From NCBI GenBank assembly GCA_964235485.1, contig CAXSAZ010000021.1, positions 1 through 64,000 of the forward strand: 64,000 bases of DNA, given 5' to 3'. Within the stretch, counting starts at the first letter, position 1, and each line of letters opens with the position of its first letter. The notes under the pieces are model-generated. The model was not told the origin of the DNA. It saw only the letters and a program-made list of their open reading frames with translations, and made no database searches. This DNA comes from CAHJXG01 sp964235485 (GTDB taxonomy: Bacteria; Pseudomonadota; Alphaproteobacteria; Acetobacterales; Acetobacteraceae). Shown one piece after another: positions 18,231-29,673 of this stretch. A program made the position numbers and the translations under genes.

Positions 18231-19616
18231 TCACGGTTTGATCCGCATTGCGCTGACGAGCCCTCCTGCGAGGGCGAGAACGGCACCGGCGGCGAGACCG
18301 ATCCGGGGCGCGGCTGCGGACGACGTGAGGGTGAACAGCAGGACCATGATCACCGAGCCTGCCGATTGGCCAAGCAGGCGGGCGGTGCCCTGCATCCCCC
18401 CGGCTGCGCCGCTCCGCTCACGCGGCGCGGAAAGCAGCATGTTGCGGTTGTTCGGCGTCTGGAAGATGCCGAACCCGAACCCGCTCAGCATCAGGAAGAG
18501 CACCAGCGGCCAGGGGCTGCCATGGACCGGCCAGGCGGCGGAGAGCGCGAGGCCCATGGCGAGAAAGGCGCCGCCCGCCGCGCAGAGCAGGCCGTTCGAC
18601 ATCCGGTCAGCCAGGCGACCAGAGATCGGACCGGCGATGGCCACGACCAGGGGCCAAGGCGTCATGTACAGGCCCGTGGCGACGACGTCCTGACCGAGGG
18701 TGTGCTGGAGGTAGAACGGCAGGGCGACGTAGCTCGCCATCTGGCCGGCGAAGCAGCACACGGACGCGATGACCGAGATGCGGAACGGGCGGCTCTGCAG
18801 CAGGTCGAGCGGGACGAGCGGCGCTTGGCGCGGCATTTCCCGGCGCACGAGGGCCACGAAACTCACGACCGCTGCGGCGAGCAGCCCGGCGGCGAGCTTG
18901 GGCGCGCTCGCCGCCCGGTCCACGCACAAGACAAGGGAAGCGAATGCCGCCGCATTGAGTGCCGCGCTCAGCAGGTCGAGCTTGAGTCCGGTTCCGGGAG
19001 GCTGCGGCAATGCCAAGGCGGCTACGAGGACGACCGCGCCGACCGGCAGGTTGACGGCGAACAGCCACGGCCAGCTCGACGTGGCCAGAATCGCGGAGCC
19101 TATCGTCGGACCCGCTGCCCCCGACAAGGCGATCACCGTGGCGTTCCAGCCGATCACCGCGCCGAGCAGGCGATGGGGGTAGGTGAAGCGCATCAGCGCG
19201 ATGCCCAGCGCCATCACGGCAGCGCCGCCCAGGCCCTGGACGAAGCGGGCCGCCACCAGCCATGGCAGGGAAGGCGACAGCGAGCACAGGAGCGAGGCGG
19301 CGGTGAAAAGGGCGACCCCGCCCGTGAACACACGGCGCAGGCCCAGGCTTTCCCCCAGGGCGGCGCAAGGCAACAGGGCCATGACCAAGGCCATCTGGTA
19401 TCCGTTGACGACCCAGACGGATGAGGCAGGCGACACGTGCAGGGAAGCGGCAATAGTCGGCAGCGCCACGTTGGCGATCGCGCCATCCAGCACGACCAGC
19501 ACCAGCGTAGCCATGATGGCCAGTGTCGCGTAGTGCCGACGCGGTGTCGGCAACCCGTCTTGCGCGGCGCTTGCGCTGACGGGCGACTGGGTGATCGCTG
19601 TGCCTGGATCGGCCAT
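18231..19616 (-). CDS. MFS transporter, DHA2 (14-TM) drug-efflux type
   Basis: Major facilitator superfamily exporter of 461 residues. It opens with the DHA2 motif LVVLDGAIANVALPTIAASL (about 40-60) and continues with WVVNGYQMALVMALLPCAALGE, the motif A-like RRVFTGG loop and ARFVQGLGGAAVMALG. About 14 hydrophobic segments are expected. The ATG chosen at 19616 has AGGAGGA immediately upstream; the longer frame to 19718 lacks such a site. It is divergent from a LysR regulator 136 bases away that probably controls it. The substrate is unknown; antiseptics or antibiotics are usual for the family. Confidence 0.85.
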   Translation of the reverse strand: MADPGTAITQSPVSASAAQDGLPTPRRHYATLAIMATLVLVVLDGAIANVALPTIAASLHVSPASSVWVVNGYQMALVMALLPCAALGESLGLRRVFTGGVALFTAASLLCSLSPSLPWLVAARFVQGLGGAAVMALGIALMRFTYPHRLLGAVIGWNATVIALSGAAGPTIGSAILATSSWPWLFAVNLPVGAVVLVAALALPQPPGTGLKLDLLSAALNAAAFASLVLCVDRAASAPKLAAGLLAAAVVSFVALVRREMPRQAPLVPLDLLQSRPFRISVIASVCCFAGQMASYVALPFYLQHTLGQDVVATGLYMTPWPLVVAIAGPISGRLADRMSNGLLCAAGGAFLAMGLALSAAWPVHGSPWPLVLFLMLSGFGFGIFQTPNNRNMLLSAPRERSGAAGGMQGTARLLGQSAGSVIMVLLFTLTSSAAAPRIGLAAGAVLALAGGLVSAMRIKP

Positions 19617-19752
19617 GGTGTCCTCCTGCCCTCGGTGGGTCAGGACAGGATAAAGGCGGCCAGACATGGCGGAAGGCGCAGCGGACGCAATGTATAGCTG
19701 CATAGAACGCCGAGTCACAGTTCACGCAAGGCCGCCGTAGGAGGTGTCGCTT
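19617..19752. promoter_or_regulatory. Divergent promoter region between MFS exporter and LysR gene
   Basis: This 136-base gap must hold promoters for both genes. Around 19690-19703 there is a partly symmetric ATG...CAT sequence that could be a LysR-type binding site (the generic T-N11-A form is too loose to confirm). The stretch TAGGAGG next to the LysR ATG is its ribosome site. No clear -35/-10 pair was assigned. Confidence 0.35.
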
Positions 19753-20724
19753 ATGTCCGATCCCGACTTTAACCTCCTGGCGGCCCTTGATGTGCTGCTG
19801 GCCGAGGAGAGCGTGGCAGGAGCCGCAAAGGTCCTTGGCTTGAGCGACTCGGCCATGAGCCGGACCTTGCTCCGTTTGCGCGCCGCAACCGGCGACCCGC
19901 TGCTCGTCCGGGCCGGCCGGCGGCTGGTGCCGACGCCGCGTGCCATCGCCCTTCGCGAGCGCGTCAGGACTATTGCCGGCGAGGTGAGATCCGTGCTGCA
20001 GCCAGCCGCCCAGGAATTGAACCTCGCCGCCCTGGAGCGCGTTTTCACCATCCGCGCCAACGAGGGATTCGTCGAGACCTTTGCAGCCCGGCTCGTCGGG
20101 GCGCTGACCGAAGCGGCGCCGGGCGTCCAGTTGCGCTTCGCTCCCAAGCCCGACAAGGGCGTGCAGTCGTTGCGGGAGGGACTGATCGACCTGGAGATCG
20201 GCGTGCTCGGCGACACGGGGCCGGAGGTCATGATCCAGTCGCTGTTTCAGGACCAGTTCGTCGGCGTGGTTCGGCACGGGCATCCCTTGGCGTCTGGCGA
20301 CGTCACCGCCGGCCGCTACGCCGCCTATGGCCATGTGGTCGCATCCCGCCGAGGCCGGACGCGCGGGCCGGTGGATGACGCGCTTGAGGCGCTTGGCTTG
20401 CAGCGCCGGGTAGTCGTCGTCGTTCCGAGCTTTCCGGCGGCCCTGGCGGTCTCCGCCACGTCGGGCCTCGTCGGACTGGTGACCAGCTCCTTCATCCGCA
20501 CAGGGCAGGCCGGCAAGGCCGGCATACTTGGGAGGTCGGTGCATTGCTTCGCCCTGCCTGTGCGGACGAGCGCAATCACCGTGTCTCAGATGTGGCACCC
20601 GCGCGCGAATGCCGACCCAGCCCATCGTTGGCTTCGGGAGATGGTCTTGTCCGTTTGCCGGTTGCATTTGACGAATTCTTTGAGCCGCGTGCCCTCGCGT
20701 GACCCGAGGACGGACGCTTCTTAG
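19753..20724 (+). CDS. LysR-family transcriptional regulator
   Basis: A 323-residue LysR regulator. The N-terminal winged helix-turn-helix covers about residues 5-65 (FNLLAALDVLLAEESVAGAA and SDSAMSRTLLRLR), with the family phrase LVRAGRRLVPTPRA. The remainder is the periplasmic-binding-protein-like effector domain. The start at ATG 19753 is preferred over GTG 19744 because TAGGAGG lies 9 bases before it. It is divergent from the MFS exporter, the usual layout for a LysR protein and its target. The stop shares the bases ttag with the convergent phosphatase gene. Confidence 0.88.
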   Translation: MSDPDFNLLAALDVLLAEESVAGAAKVLGLSDSAMSRTLLRLRAATGDPLLVRAGRRLVPTPRAIALRERVRTIAGEVRSVLQPAAQELNLAALERVFTIRANEGFVETFAARLVGALTEAAPGVQLRFAPKPDKGVQSLREGLIDLEIGVLGDTGPEVMIQSLFQDQFVGVVRHGHPLASGDVTAGRYAAYGHVVASRRGRTRGPVDDALEALGLQRRVVVVVPSFPAALAVSATSGLVGLVTSSFIRTGQAGKAGILGRSVHCFALPVRTSAITVSQMWHPRANADPAHRWLREMVLSVCRLHLTNSLSRVPSRDPRTDAS

Positions 20725-21524
20725 AGCGGGGTCGCCGTGCCGACCGGCCCCGGCAGCCCCGCCGCTTCCGCCAACGCCCAGGCAATCCCCGGCGCCCCCG
20801 CCAGGATCGGCCCACCCGCCGCAGCACCCCCCGGCAAAAAGGCGCTCACCGCCGCCCCGGCCTCGACCAGGATCGCCAAGGCGGCAGCGCAGTCCCACAA
20901 GTTGATGTGCAGCTCGGCATAGCCGTCCATCCGCCCGGCCGCCACGTCCGCCAAGCCCAGCGCGCCGGAGCCGCCGGCGCGCAGCATCACGCCCGCGTCC
21001 AGCACCCGGCGGCACAGCGCCAGGTAGTCGGCGGCGGCAACGCGCGGCGACCACCCGGCCTCGATGATCGCGCGGTCCAGGCGGTCGGTCGCCGCCACCC
21101 GGATGGGCGCGCCGTTCAGCGTGGCGCCCTGCCCTTGGCAGCCGGCGAACGTCTCGGCCATGGCGGGCGCGGCCAGCACGCCGAGCAGGAAATTGTCCCC
21201 CTCGATCAAGCCGACCGAGACGCACCAGCGGGACGCGCCGCGGGCGTAGTTGCTGGTGCCGTCGATGGGGTCCACGACCCAGCGCAGGCGGCCGTCCCGG
21301 GTGCGGCCGGCTTCCTCGCCCAAGAAGCCATCCTCCGGAAAAGCGGCGGCGAGGCCGTCCGACAGGAAACGCTCAACGGCGCCGTCCGCTTCCGTCAGCC
21401 AGTCCTGCCGGTCCTTGAGTGTCGCCTGGGGCGCGCCGGGCGGCGGGCGCATCCGCATCGCAAGCGCCCCGGCCTGCTCAGCCAACTCTTGCGCCACGGC
21501 GAAGCGGCGGACGAGCGCGTTCAC
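20721..21524 (-). CDS. Inositol-monophosphatase-family phosphatase
   Basis: A 267-residue lithium-sensitive-type phosphatase. The metal sites are visible: GEEAG near residue 71 supplies Glu, WVVDPIDGTSNY near 85 holds the D-P-I-D-G-T signature, and INLWDCAAA near 207 gives the last Asp. Members hydrolyse myo-inositol phosphate, histidinol phosphate or PAP/fructose-bisphosphate; this sequence does not settle which. The GTG at 21524 (VNALVRRFAVAQELA) is chosen because it fits the family N-terminus, although the ribosome site is weak. Divergent from a small lipoprotein gene. Confidence 0.8.
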   Translation of the reverse strand: MNALVRRFAVAQELAEQAGALAMRMRPPPGAPQATLKDRQDWLTEADGAVERFLSDGLAAAFPEDGFLGEEAGRTRDGRLRWVVDPIDGTSNYARGASRWCVSVGLIEGDNFLLGVLAAPAMAETFAGCQGQGATLNGAPIRVAATDRLDRAIIEAGWSPRVAAADYLALCRRVLDAGVMLRAGGSGALGLADVAAGRMDGYAELHINLWDCAAALAILVEAGAAVSAFLPGGAAAGGPILAGAPGIAWALAEAAGLPGPVGTATPL

Positions 21525-21587
21525 GGCTGCACCCGCAGCCACGGGTGCACGCTTGACAGAAGGGCGGCAAGCGGCTGGATGGGCGGC

Positions 21588-21848
21588 ATGAGGCGCATGG
21601 TGGTCCTTCTGGGTGTGCTGGCCGTCGCGGGCTGCTACGGCTATGAGCCGCGGGTGGAAACCGACCGCTCCGCGCCGAAATACCAGGCCGACCTGGCGTC
21701 GTGCCAGCAATCGTCGGTGGACGCGGTCAACAAGCGCAACGCCAAGACCGGCCTCGCTTGGATCAGCTCCCCGGTGCGGCGAACGTTCCAGATCCGCGAG
21801 GCCATCCGGTCCTGCGTCCGGGAGAAAGGCTACGTCGTCCCGGGATAA
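21588..21848 (+). CDS. Small putative lipoprotein
   Basis: An 86-residue protein with a clear lipobox: MRRMVVLLGVLAVAGC, with Cys16 as the lipid-anchored residue. The mature part has two more Cys residues (ASCQQS and IRSCVREKGY), which could form a disulfide. The first ATG (21579) or the one at 21588 can start it; the latter gives the best signal peptide. No family could be named, but short lipoproteins ending IRSC...KGY-V are common in alphaproteobacteria. It is probably anchored in the envelope; function unknown. Confidence 0.65.
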   Translation: MRRMVVLLGVLAVAGCYGYEPRVETDRSAPKYQADLASCQQSSVDAVNKRNAKTGLAWISSPVRRTFQIREAIRSCVREKGYVVPG

Positions 21849-21857
21849 AGGCAAGGC

Positions 21858-22436
21858 TCAAGCGGACAGCACGTCCAGGCGGTACTTCTCCGCGCGCTGC
21901 TGGAAAACGGGCCGCAGGGCCGGAGCGCAGGCGGCGGCCATCGCCTCCGCCGCGTCGTCGCCGGTGCAGAAGCCGTCGGTCGGGCCGTGCCAGTTGACCA
22001 GAATGATTGAGCCGCCGGGCAAGAGCGATTGCAGCGAAAGCCGGGCCGCGGCCGCCCGGTCGGCATCGTCAAGGTAATACAAGACCTCGGAGAACAGGAT
22101 CAGGTCGAAGGCGCCAGGGGGCCAATCCTGCGGGACCACCATGCGGGCGAACTGGACGTGTGGCTGGTCCTGGCACCGGGCGGCGGCCCCTTGCAGCGCG
22201 GCCTCCGCGACATCGACGGCCAGGATGGCATCGCAGCGCGCGGCGAGCTGCCGGGTCAGCACGCCGATGGAGCAGCCGACCTCGAACGCGCGGGCGAAGC
22301 GCGGGCGGGGCAAGGCCGCGAGGGTGGCGGCATACTTGTCCCGCTCGTATTCGCTGGTGGCGAACTTCCACGGGTCCGGGTCGCTGGCATACAGCCGGTC
22401 GAAGTGCTCCGGGGTGACGGGGGGAAGCTCCGCCAT
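21858..22436 (-). CDS. SAM-dependent methyltransferase, NodS-like
   Basis: A 192-residue class I methyltransferase. The N-terminal phrase FDRLYASDPDPWKF followed by YERDKYAATLAALP is characteristic of the NodS (nodulation N-methyltransferase) family, and the SAM-binding glycine motif reads FEVGCSIGVLTRQLA near residue 51. The acidic strand AVDVAEAAL and the motif LILFSEVLYYLDD follow. NodS itself methylates a chito-oligosaccharide, but the family is much wider. The gene starts 5 bases after the pckA stop, so it is probably co-transcribed with pckA. The real substrate is unknown. Confidence 0.8.
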   Translation of the reverse strand: MAELPPVTPEHFDRLYASDPDPWKFATSEYERDKYAATLAALPRPRFARAFEVGCSIGVLTRQLAARCDAILAVDVAEAALQGAAARCQDQPHVQFARMVVPQDWPPGAFDLILFSEVLYYLDDADRAAAARLSLQSLLPGGSIILVNWHGPTDGFCTGDDAAEAMAAACAPALRPVFQQRAEKYRLDVLSA

Positions 22437-22441
22437 CGGGG

Positions 22442-24055
<1,614 letters not shown>

Positions 24056-24158
24056 GGTGTTTGCTCCCTGGAACGGCTTCTGCCCGCGGAAAGGACATGT
24101 TGATGGCTTCTCAAGGCTATTAGGCGAGCCGTATCCCACCGTCCAGCGTCGTTTTGTA

Positions 24159-24884
24159 CTAAGCTTGCGCCATTTTCGCGAGGCGGACCAGCTCGGCCCG
24201 GATGCCGCCGGCGTCCGAAACCGGGGCGGACCAGGGGACGCGCAGCACCGCCTCCTCGCGGCCCAGGTCGCAGCCGTCCACGTCGCAGGCCACCATGCGC
24301 CACCCCGGCCCGTCCGCGCCGCGGGCGGCGGCGATCCGGTCGAGCGCGTCGGCGTGGCCGTCGTTGCAATGGGCGATGACACGGTGTTCCGCGGCGGCGA
24401 CCGCCGCCACCGCGGCCGGGTCCCAGGCGAGGTCGGCCTGGCGCAGCCGCGTGGCGCTGGCGAAGCCGCCGATATACAGCCCGGCTTTGGGCGCGACGCG
24501 CCAAAGCTGGAAATCCCCGAAGCCCGCGTAGAACGCAGCGTAAGGGTGCAGCGCCACCCAGCGCGCCTTGAGCGCGGGGTCAGGCTCGGGCGCGGCCAGC
24601 CCGGTCACGGTCAAGCGGGGCGCGGTCTGCGGGTTGGCCTCAACCGGCTCCCCTGCGACCATGACGGCGCAGCGCGGCTCGTCGCGCAGGTGGCGCGTGT
24701 GCTCCGACAAGCCGGACAGCAACAGCAGCACGGAGCCGTCAGGCGCGGCGGCGGGCGTCACCAGGGAGGCGAAGGGCTGGCCGTCGCCGCTGGTTGCCAG
24801 CGTGCCGGCCCGGGCGGCGCGCAGCAGGGCGCGGGCATCCGGAACGGGCGTGGGCGTCGGCGTGGCGGCCTGGGTACTGGACAT
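24159..24884 (-). CDS. HugZ-type pyridoxamine-5'-phosphate-oxidase-like protein with DUF2470
   Basis: A 241-residue protein with a split-barrel flavin-binding-type domain (about 15-150: RAARAGTLATSGDGQPFASLV, then LSGLSEHTRHLRDEPRCAVMV) and a C-terminal DUF2470 domain holding HCNDGHADALDRIA near residue 175. This pairing is that of HugZ/HutZ haem-utilisation proteins, which bind or degrade haem. AGGGAG precedes the ATG. It is divergent from chvI. Haem degradation is the likely role, but no haem uptake genes are nearby. Confidence 0.8.
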   Translation of the reverse strand: MSSTQAATPTPTPVPDARALLRAARAGTLATSGDGQPFASLVTPAAAPDGSVLLLLSGLSEHTRHLRDEPRCAVMVAGEPVEANPQTAPRLTVTGLAAPEPDPALKARWVALHPYAAFYAGFGDFQLWRVAPKAGLYIGGFASATRLRQADLAWDPAAVAAVAAAEHRVIAHCNDGHADALDRIAAARGADGPGWRMVACDVDGCDLGREEAVLRVPWSAPVSDAGGIRAELVRLAKMAQA

Positions 24885-24990
24885 TACGATGCTCCCTGCA
24901 TTCCGCCGTCGTCCATCCCCACATAGAGCGCGCACGCCGGGCGTCCACCATGCCCGGCCCTCAGGCTGGGTTAACAAAGGCGACACGTCC

Positions 24991-25692
<702 letters not shown>

Positions 25693-25709
25693 GGGGGCGC
25701 CGGTAGCCC

Positions 25710-27425
25710 ATGCCTGACAGCGGCGGCAGCGTGGCGGCACCCGTGGCACGGGTGGGCGAGGCGGCGGGCGGAGTGCCTGCGGCTCAGGCGGCTGGCCGGC
25801 CGCGCGCCGCCGGGCCGCGCTGGGCGTCGCCGCTGCTGCGCCGCATCCTGCTGGTCAACGCCCTGCCGCTCGCTTTGCTGGTGGCGGCGCTGCTTTACCT
25901 CGACCAGTACCAGAACGGGCTGCTGGAAGCGGAGGTGCAAGCGCTGCGGGAGCAGGCGCGCATCTACGCCGGGGCGCTCGGCGAAAGCGCGGTGCGGGAG
26001 CAAAGCCCGGACACCCCGACCCTGCAGCCCGACCTGGCCCGGCCGCTGCTCCGGCGGTTGACGGAGCCGACGCCCAACGCCCAGGCGCGGCTTTACGCGC
26101 CGGACGGCCAGCTCATCGCGGACAGCCGGGTGCGGGAAGGCGCGGGCGACGCGGTGGTGACGGAGCCGCTGCCGCCCGCGGTCGTGCGCAGCCGGACGCT
26201 CGACACGGTGGGCGCGGTGTACGACCGGCTGATGTCCCTGCTGCCGCACAAGGCGCAGGGTCCCTTCGTGGAGGTCAGCCCGAACGCCGCCGGCATCGAC
26301 TGGCAGCCGAACGTCAAGGAGGAGCTGCGGATGATCGGCTCCAACTCGGGGCGCGAGATGCCGCCCTACATCCGGCGCACCGGGGACGACCGGCTGCTGG
26401 TGACGGTGGCGGAGCCGGTGCTGCGCAACCGCAGCACGGTCGGCATCGTTCTGCTGACCCGCGAAGCGCGGGAGGTGGACGACAGCCTGCTGACGGTGCG
26501 GATGAGCATCCTGGGGTTGTTCGCCCTGGCGCTGGTGCTGACGGTGGCGCTGTCCTGGTACTTGTCGCTGACCATCGCGCGCCCGATCCTGCGCCTGGCC
26601 GGCGCCGCGCACGAGATGCGGGAAGGCCGCGGCCGTTCGGGCACCGTGCCCCCGGCGCTGCTGCATCGCACGGACGAGGTGGGGCAACTGGCCCACGCCC
26701 TGACGGAAAGCGCGGTGGCGCTGTGGGGCCGGATGGACGCGACCGAGCGGTTCGCGGCCGACGTGGCGCACGAGATCAAGAACCCGCTCAGCTCCATACG
26801 CAGCGCCATCGAAACGCTGCGCCGCATCGACAACCCGGACGGGCAGCGCCGGCTGCTCACCATCATCTCGGAAGACGTGGTGCGTCTGGACCGCCTGATC
26901 ACGGACATCAGCGACGCGAGCCGGGTCGATGCCGAGCTGTCCCGCACCAAGACGGAGCCGGTCGATGTCGGGTCGATCCTGGCGACGCTGGCCGAAATCC
27001 ACGACGCCACGCGCGGGGAACAGGACCCGGTGGTCGTGCTCGACGTGCCCGGCACGCCGCTGCTGGTGCAGGCGACGGAGGGCCATCTGGTCCAGGTGCT
27101 GCGCAACCTGATCGGCAACGCCCGCAGCTTTTCCCCCCCGCACGGCCAAATCTTCCTGCAAGCGCGGGCGACCGGGGCCATCGTCGAGATCAGCGTGTCG
27201 GACGAAGGACCGGGCATCCCCGCGGCCAAGCTGGAGCACGTCTTCGACCGCTTCTACTCCGAGCGCCCGGCGGGCGAGCAGTTCGGCCAGCATTCCGGCC
27301 TGGGCCTGTCGATCAGCCGGCAGATCGTGGAGGCCCTGAAAGGCCGCATCGCCGCGGAGAACCGGGTGGACGACGCGGGCCGGGTTCTGGGCGCGCGCTT
27401 CATCGTGCGCCTGCCGCACGCCTGA
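25710..27425 (+). CDS. chvG: Sensor histidine kinase ChvG
   Basis: A 571-residue inner-membrane sensor. After a Pro/Ala-rich N-terminal tail, TM1 spans about 46-65, a periplasmic stimulus-sensing domain follows (to about 263), TM2 covers about 265-287, then a HAMP domain. The HisKA phospho-acceptor is His354 in FAADVAHEIKNPLSSIRSA. The ATP-binding domain shows the N-box NLIGNARSFSPP, DEGPGIP and GLGLSISRQI. It phosphorylates ChvI, 17 bases upstream. In Agrobacterium ChvG is held off by ExoR; no exoR is in this window. Confidence 0.92.
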   Translation: MPDSGGSVAAPVARVGEAAGGVPAAQAAGRPRAAGPRWASPLLRRILLVNALPLALLVAALLYLDQYQNGLLEAEVQALREQARIYAGALGESAVREQSPDTPTLQPDLARPLLRRLTEPTPNAQARLYAPDGQLIADSRVREGAGDAVVTEPLPPAVVRSRTLDTVGAVYDRLMSLLPHKAQGPFVEVSPNAAGIDWQPNVKEELRMIGSNSGREMPPYIRRTGDDRLLVTVAEPVLRNRSTVGIVLLTREAREVDDSLLTVRMSILGLFALALVLTVALSWYLSLTIARPILRLAGAAHEMREGRGRSGTVPPALLHRTDEVGQLAHALTESAVALWGRMDATERFAADVAHEIKNPLSSIRSAIETLRRIDNPDGQRRLLTIISEDVVRLDRLITDISDASRVDAELSRTKTEPVDVGSILATLAEIHDATRGEQDPVVVLDVPGTPLLVQATEGHLVQVLRNLIGNARSFSPPHGQIFLQARATGAIVEISVSDEGPGIPAAKLEHVFDRFYSERPAGEQFGQHSGLGLSISRQIVEALKGRIAAENRVDDAGRVLGARFIVRLPHA

Positions 27426-27537
27426 CATGCTCCACATGGAATGGTTGAATTGGAGGGGCGTTCGCGAAAGCGCCCTTCCCCACCCATGTGACAAGACGCT
27501 TCCATTCGGACCCAATCCGGGCCACACAAGGCCGGTC

Positions 27538-27954
27538 ATGCAGATTCACGGAAGCTGCGCCGCCCGCGACCACCATGGCGTGCTGCTCTTGGGGCCGTCG
27601 GGCGTTGGAAAGTCTGATCTCTTGCTGCGCTTGCTCCATCACGGATTTGCGCTTGTCGCGGACGACCGAGTCTGCATCGAGGACGGCTGGGCATCGGCGC
27701 CGGACTCCTTGGCGGGCCTGATGGAGGTGCGCGGTTTCGGCATCATGCGGCGGCCCTTCGTGAAGCAGGTCCGGCTGGCGCTCGCCGTCCAGTTGGCAAA
27801 GCCGCCGCGGATGCCGAAGCCCGCCCGGCACGCGGAAACGGCGCTGCCGCTCGTGTGCATCGACCCGGCTGAACCCTCCGCGCCCATCCGAGTGGCTTTG
27901 GCGCTGGACTGCGCCCTGCTACGGGCGTCCCAAGTCGCCGGAGCCTTTGCGTGA
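27538..27954 (+). CDS. hprK: HPr kinase/phosphatase, short alphaproteobacterial form
   Basis: A 138-residue protein corresponding to the catalytic half of HPr kinase. Walker A GPSGVGKS (19-26) and the ADDRV segment near residue 41 are present, as is LAGLMEVRGFGI near residue 60, the family signature region. The N-terminal domain of the Firmicutes enzyme is absent, as is normal in alphaproteobacteria. It phosphorylates a Ser of HPr and links the nitrogen/carbon PTS with ChvGI signalling. The start at MQIHGS is chosen over an upstream ATG at 27427 because it fits the usual N-terminus. The stop overlaps rapZ (GTGA). Confidence 0.88.
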   Translation: MQIHGSCAARDHHGVLLLGPSGVGKSDLLLRLLHHGFALVADDRVCIEDGWASAPDSLAGLMEVRGFGIMRRPFVKQVRLALAVQLAKPPRMPKPARHAETALPLVCIDPAEPSAPIRVALALDCALLRASQVAGAFA

Positions 27955-28934
27955 CGGTGCTGCGCGTCGTCCTGGTGAGCGGCCTGTCGGGCGCCGGCAA
28001 GGCCTCCATCCTGCGTGCGCTGGAGGACCTCGGATACGAGGCGGTGGACAACCCGCCTTTGACCATGGTTCCCGATCTTGTTATCCGTAGCGAGCGCCCG
28101 CTGGCCATCGGGCTGGACGCGCGCAGCCGGGGCTTCAACCCCGACCTGGTGCTCTCAACCCTCGCGACGCTCTGCCAGAATCCGAAGCTCCGGCCGGAGC
28201 TTGTTTACGCCTGGGCGGAGGAGACCGTGCTGCTCCGGCGGTTCACCGAAACCCGGCGCCGGCACCCGTTGTCGCCGCAAGGCCGCGTGCTCGACGGCAT
28301 CACGGAGGAGGCCGTGCTGACCCGGCCGCTCCGCAACCAAGCCGACCTGGTGATCGACACCTCCAACCTCCCCTTGGCCGAACTCCGCAAGCTGATCGAG
28401 ACCCGCTTCCGCCCCGGCCTGCCCATCGGCGTGCAGCAGCCGGGGATGGCGGTGTCGCTCGTGTCCTTTGCGTTTCCCGCGGGCCTGCCCCGCGAGGCGG
28501 ACATGGTGTTCGATGCGCGGTTCCTGCGCAACCCGCACTACGACCCCGTGCTGCGGCCGCGCACGGGCTTGGATCAGGCGGTCGCGTCCTATATCGAAGC
28601 CGACCCGGACTTCACGGGTTTCATTAACGGTGTCAAAGCTTTGCTCACCCTCGTCCTTCCCCGCTTCGTGCAAGAGGGCAAGAAGTACGCCACCATCGCC
28701 GTGGGATGCACCGGCGGGCGGCACCGTTCCGTGCATATCGTGAACCTTTTGGCCCGCAGCCTGCCGGCGCCATCAGGCAACCAAGCCGAGCAAAGGGAGT
28801 GGCGCGTAACCGTGACGCATCGTGAACTGGAGCGGGAAGGATCGACGACGGCCCCCCATGCAATGGATGGCGACCTTTCGGGCGATCCCGCCGTCCCGGA
28901 CGCGCCGGGGCCACGCTCGATCAGGAAGGCATAG
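27951..28934 (+). CDS. rapZ: RapZ-family nucleotide-binding protein (RNase adapter)
   Basis: RapZ/YvcJ family, 327 residues. The N-terminal P-loop GLSGAGKAS lies at 11-19, a Walker B-like VDNPPL near 36 and VLDGITEE/VIDTS further on. The C-terminal domain carries the signature GCTGGRHRSV near residue 250. In E. coli RapZ guides RNase E to the GlmZ small RNA; in alphaproteobacteria its role is less clear, and it sits with hprK and PTS genes as here. The C-terminus extends about 45 residues beyond the E. coli protein with a low-complexity tail. Overlaps hprK by four bases. Confidence 0.9.
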   Translation: MTVLRVVLVSGLSGAGKASILRALEDLGYEAVDNPPLTMVPDLVIRSERPLAIGLDARSRGFNPDLVLSTLATLCQNPKLRPELVYAWAEETVLLRRFTETRRRHPLSPQGRVLDGITEEAVLTRPLRNQADLVIDTSNLPLAELRKLIETRFRPGLPIGVQQPGMAVSLVSFAFPAGLPREADMVFDARFLRNPHYDPVLRPRTGLDQAVASYIEADPDFTGFINGVKALLTLVLPRFVQEGKKYATIAVGCTGGRHRSVHIVNLLARSLPAPSGNQAEQREWRVTVTHRELEREGSTTAPHAMDGDLSGDPAVPDAPGPRSIRKA

Positions 28935-28943
28935 AACAACGCG

Positions 28944-29369
28944 ATGATCGGCCTTGTGCTGGTGACCCATGGGCGCCTTGCCGACGAGCTTCGTCTGGCC
29001 ATGGAGCATGTCGTGGGCACCCAACGAAACGTCGCGACCGTCTGCATCGGCCCCGACGACGACATGGAGGGCTGCCGCTCCAACATCCGCCAAAGCATCG
29101 CCCAGGTCGATACGGGGGACGGCGTGGTGCTGCTCACCGACATGTACGGGGGCACGCCGAGCAACCTCGCGATCTCCATGATGTGCCGCGACGGGGTGGA
29201 GGTGATCTCGGGCGTCAACCTGCCCATGCTGGTCAAGCTGGCCAAGGTGCGGTCGAGCCAAACGCTGGGCGAGTGCGTCGATTGCGCGCAGGCGGCCGGG
29301 CGCAAGTACATCGCCGCGGCGTCGCACGTCCTGCAAACGTGCAAGAAGCCGAACACCTGCGGCGGGTAG
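28944..29369 (+). CDS. PTS EIIA component, mannose family (regulatory)
   Basis: A 141-residue EIIA-Man-type protein. His9 in LVLVTHG is the phosphorylation site, and LLTDMYGGTPSNLA near residue 63 is the conserved family motif. No IIB, IIC or IID genes are present, so it is probably not for sugar import but a regulatory phosphoacceptor of the PTS-Ntr-type chain, as in other alphaproteobacteria where it lies between rapZ and ptsH. It begins 9 bases after rapZ. Confidence 0.88.
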   Translation: MIGLVLVTHGRLADELRLAMEHVVGTQRNVATVCIGPDDDMEGCRSNIRQSIAQVDTGDGVVLLTDMYGGTPSNLAISMMCRDGVEVISGVNLPMLVKLAKVRSSQTLGECVDCAQAAGRKYIAAASHVLQTCKKPNTCGG

Positions 29370-29373
29370 GCCG

Positions 29374-29673
29374 GTGAGCGAGCCGCCGCCGAGCAGCCCC
29401 ACGCTGGTCACGCGAACCGTGACCGTCTCGAACACCCGCGGCCTCCATGCCCGGGCCGCCGCGAAGTTCGTGACCCTGGCCGAGCGTTACGGCGCGTCGG
29501 TCGATGTGGTGCGCGACGGGCAAGCGGTTTCGGCGCGCTCGATCATGGGCCTCATGATGCTGGGCGCCGGCAAGGGGTCGCAGCTTGAGCTGCAGGGGGA
29601 CGGCTGGGACGCCAAGGAGGCGGTGGAGGCCCTGGCGGCCCTGGTGGAAGCCGGGTTCCATGAACAGGACTGA
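29374..29673 (+). CDS. ptsH: HPr family phosphocarrier protein
   Basis: A 99-residue HPr. His25 in NTRGLHARAAAKFV is the phosphocarrier His taking phosphate from enzyme I. Ser56 in SARSIMGLMMLGAGKG is in the position phosphorylated by HPr kinase, whose gene lies three genes upstream. The N-terminus has about ten extra residues compared with E. coli HPr. GTG start 4 bases after the EIIA stop. The 3' end overlaps the enzyme I start by 14 bases. Confidence 0.92.
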   Translation: MSEPPPSSPTLVTRTVTVSNTRGLHARAAAKFVTLAERYGASVDVVRDGQAVSARSIMGLMMLGAGKGSQLELQGDGWDAKEAVEALAALVEAGFHEQD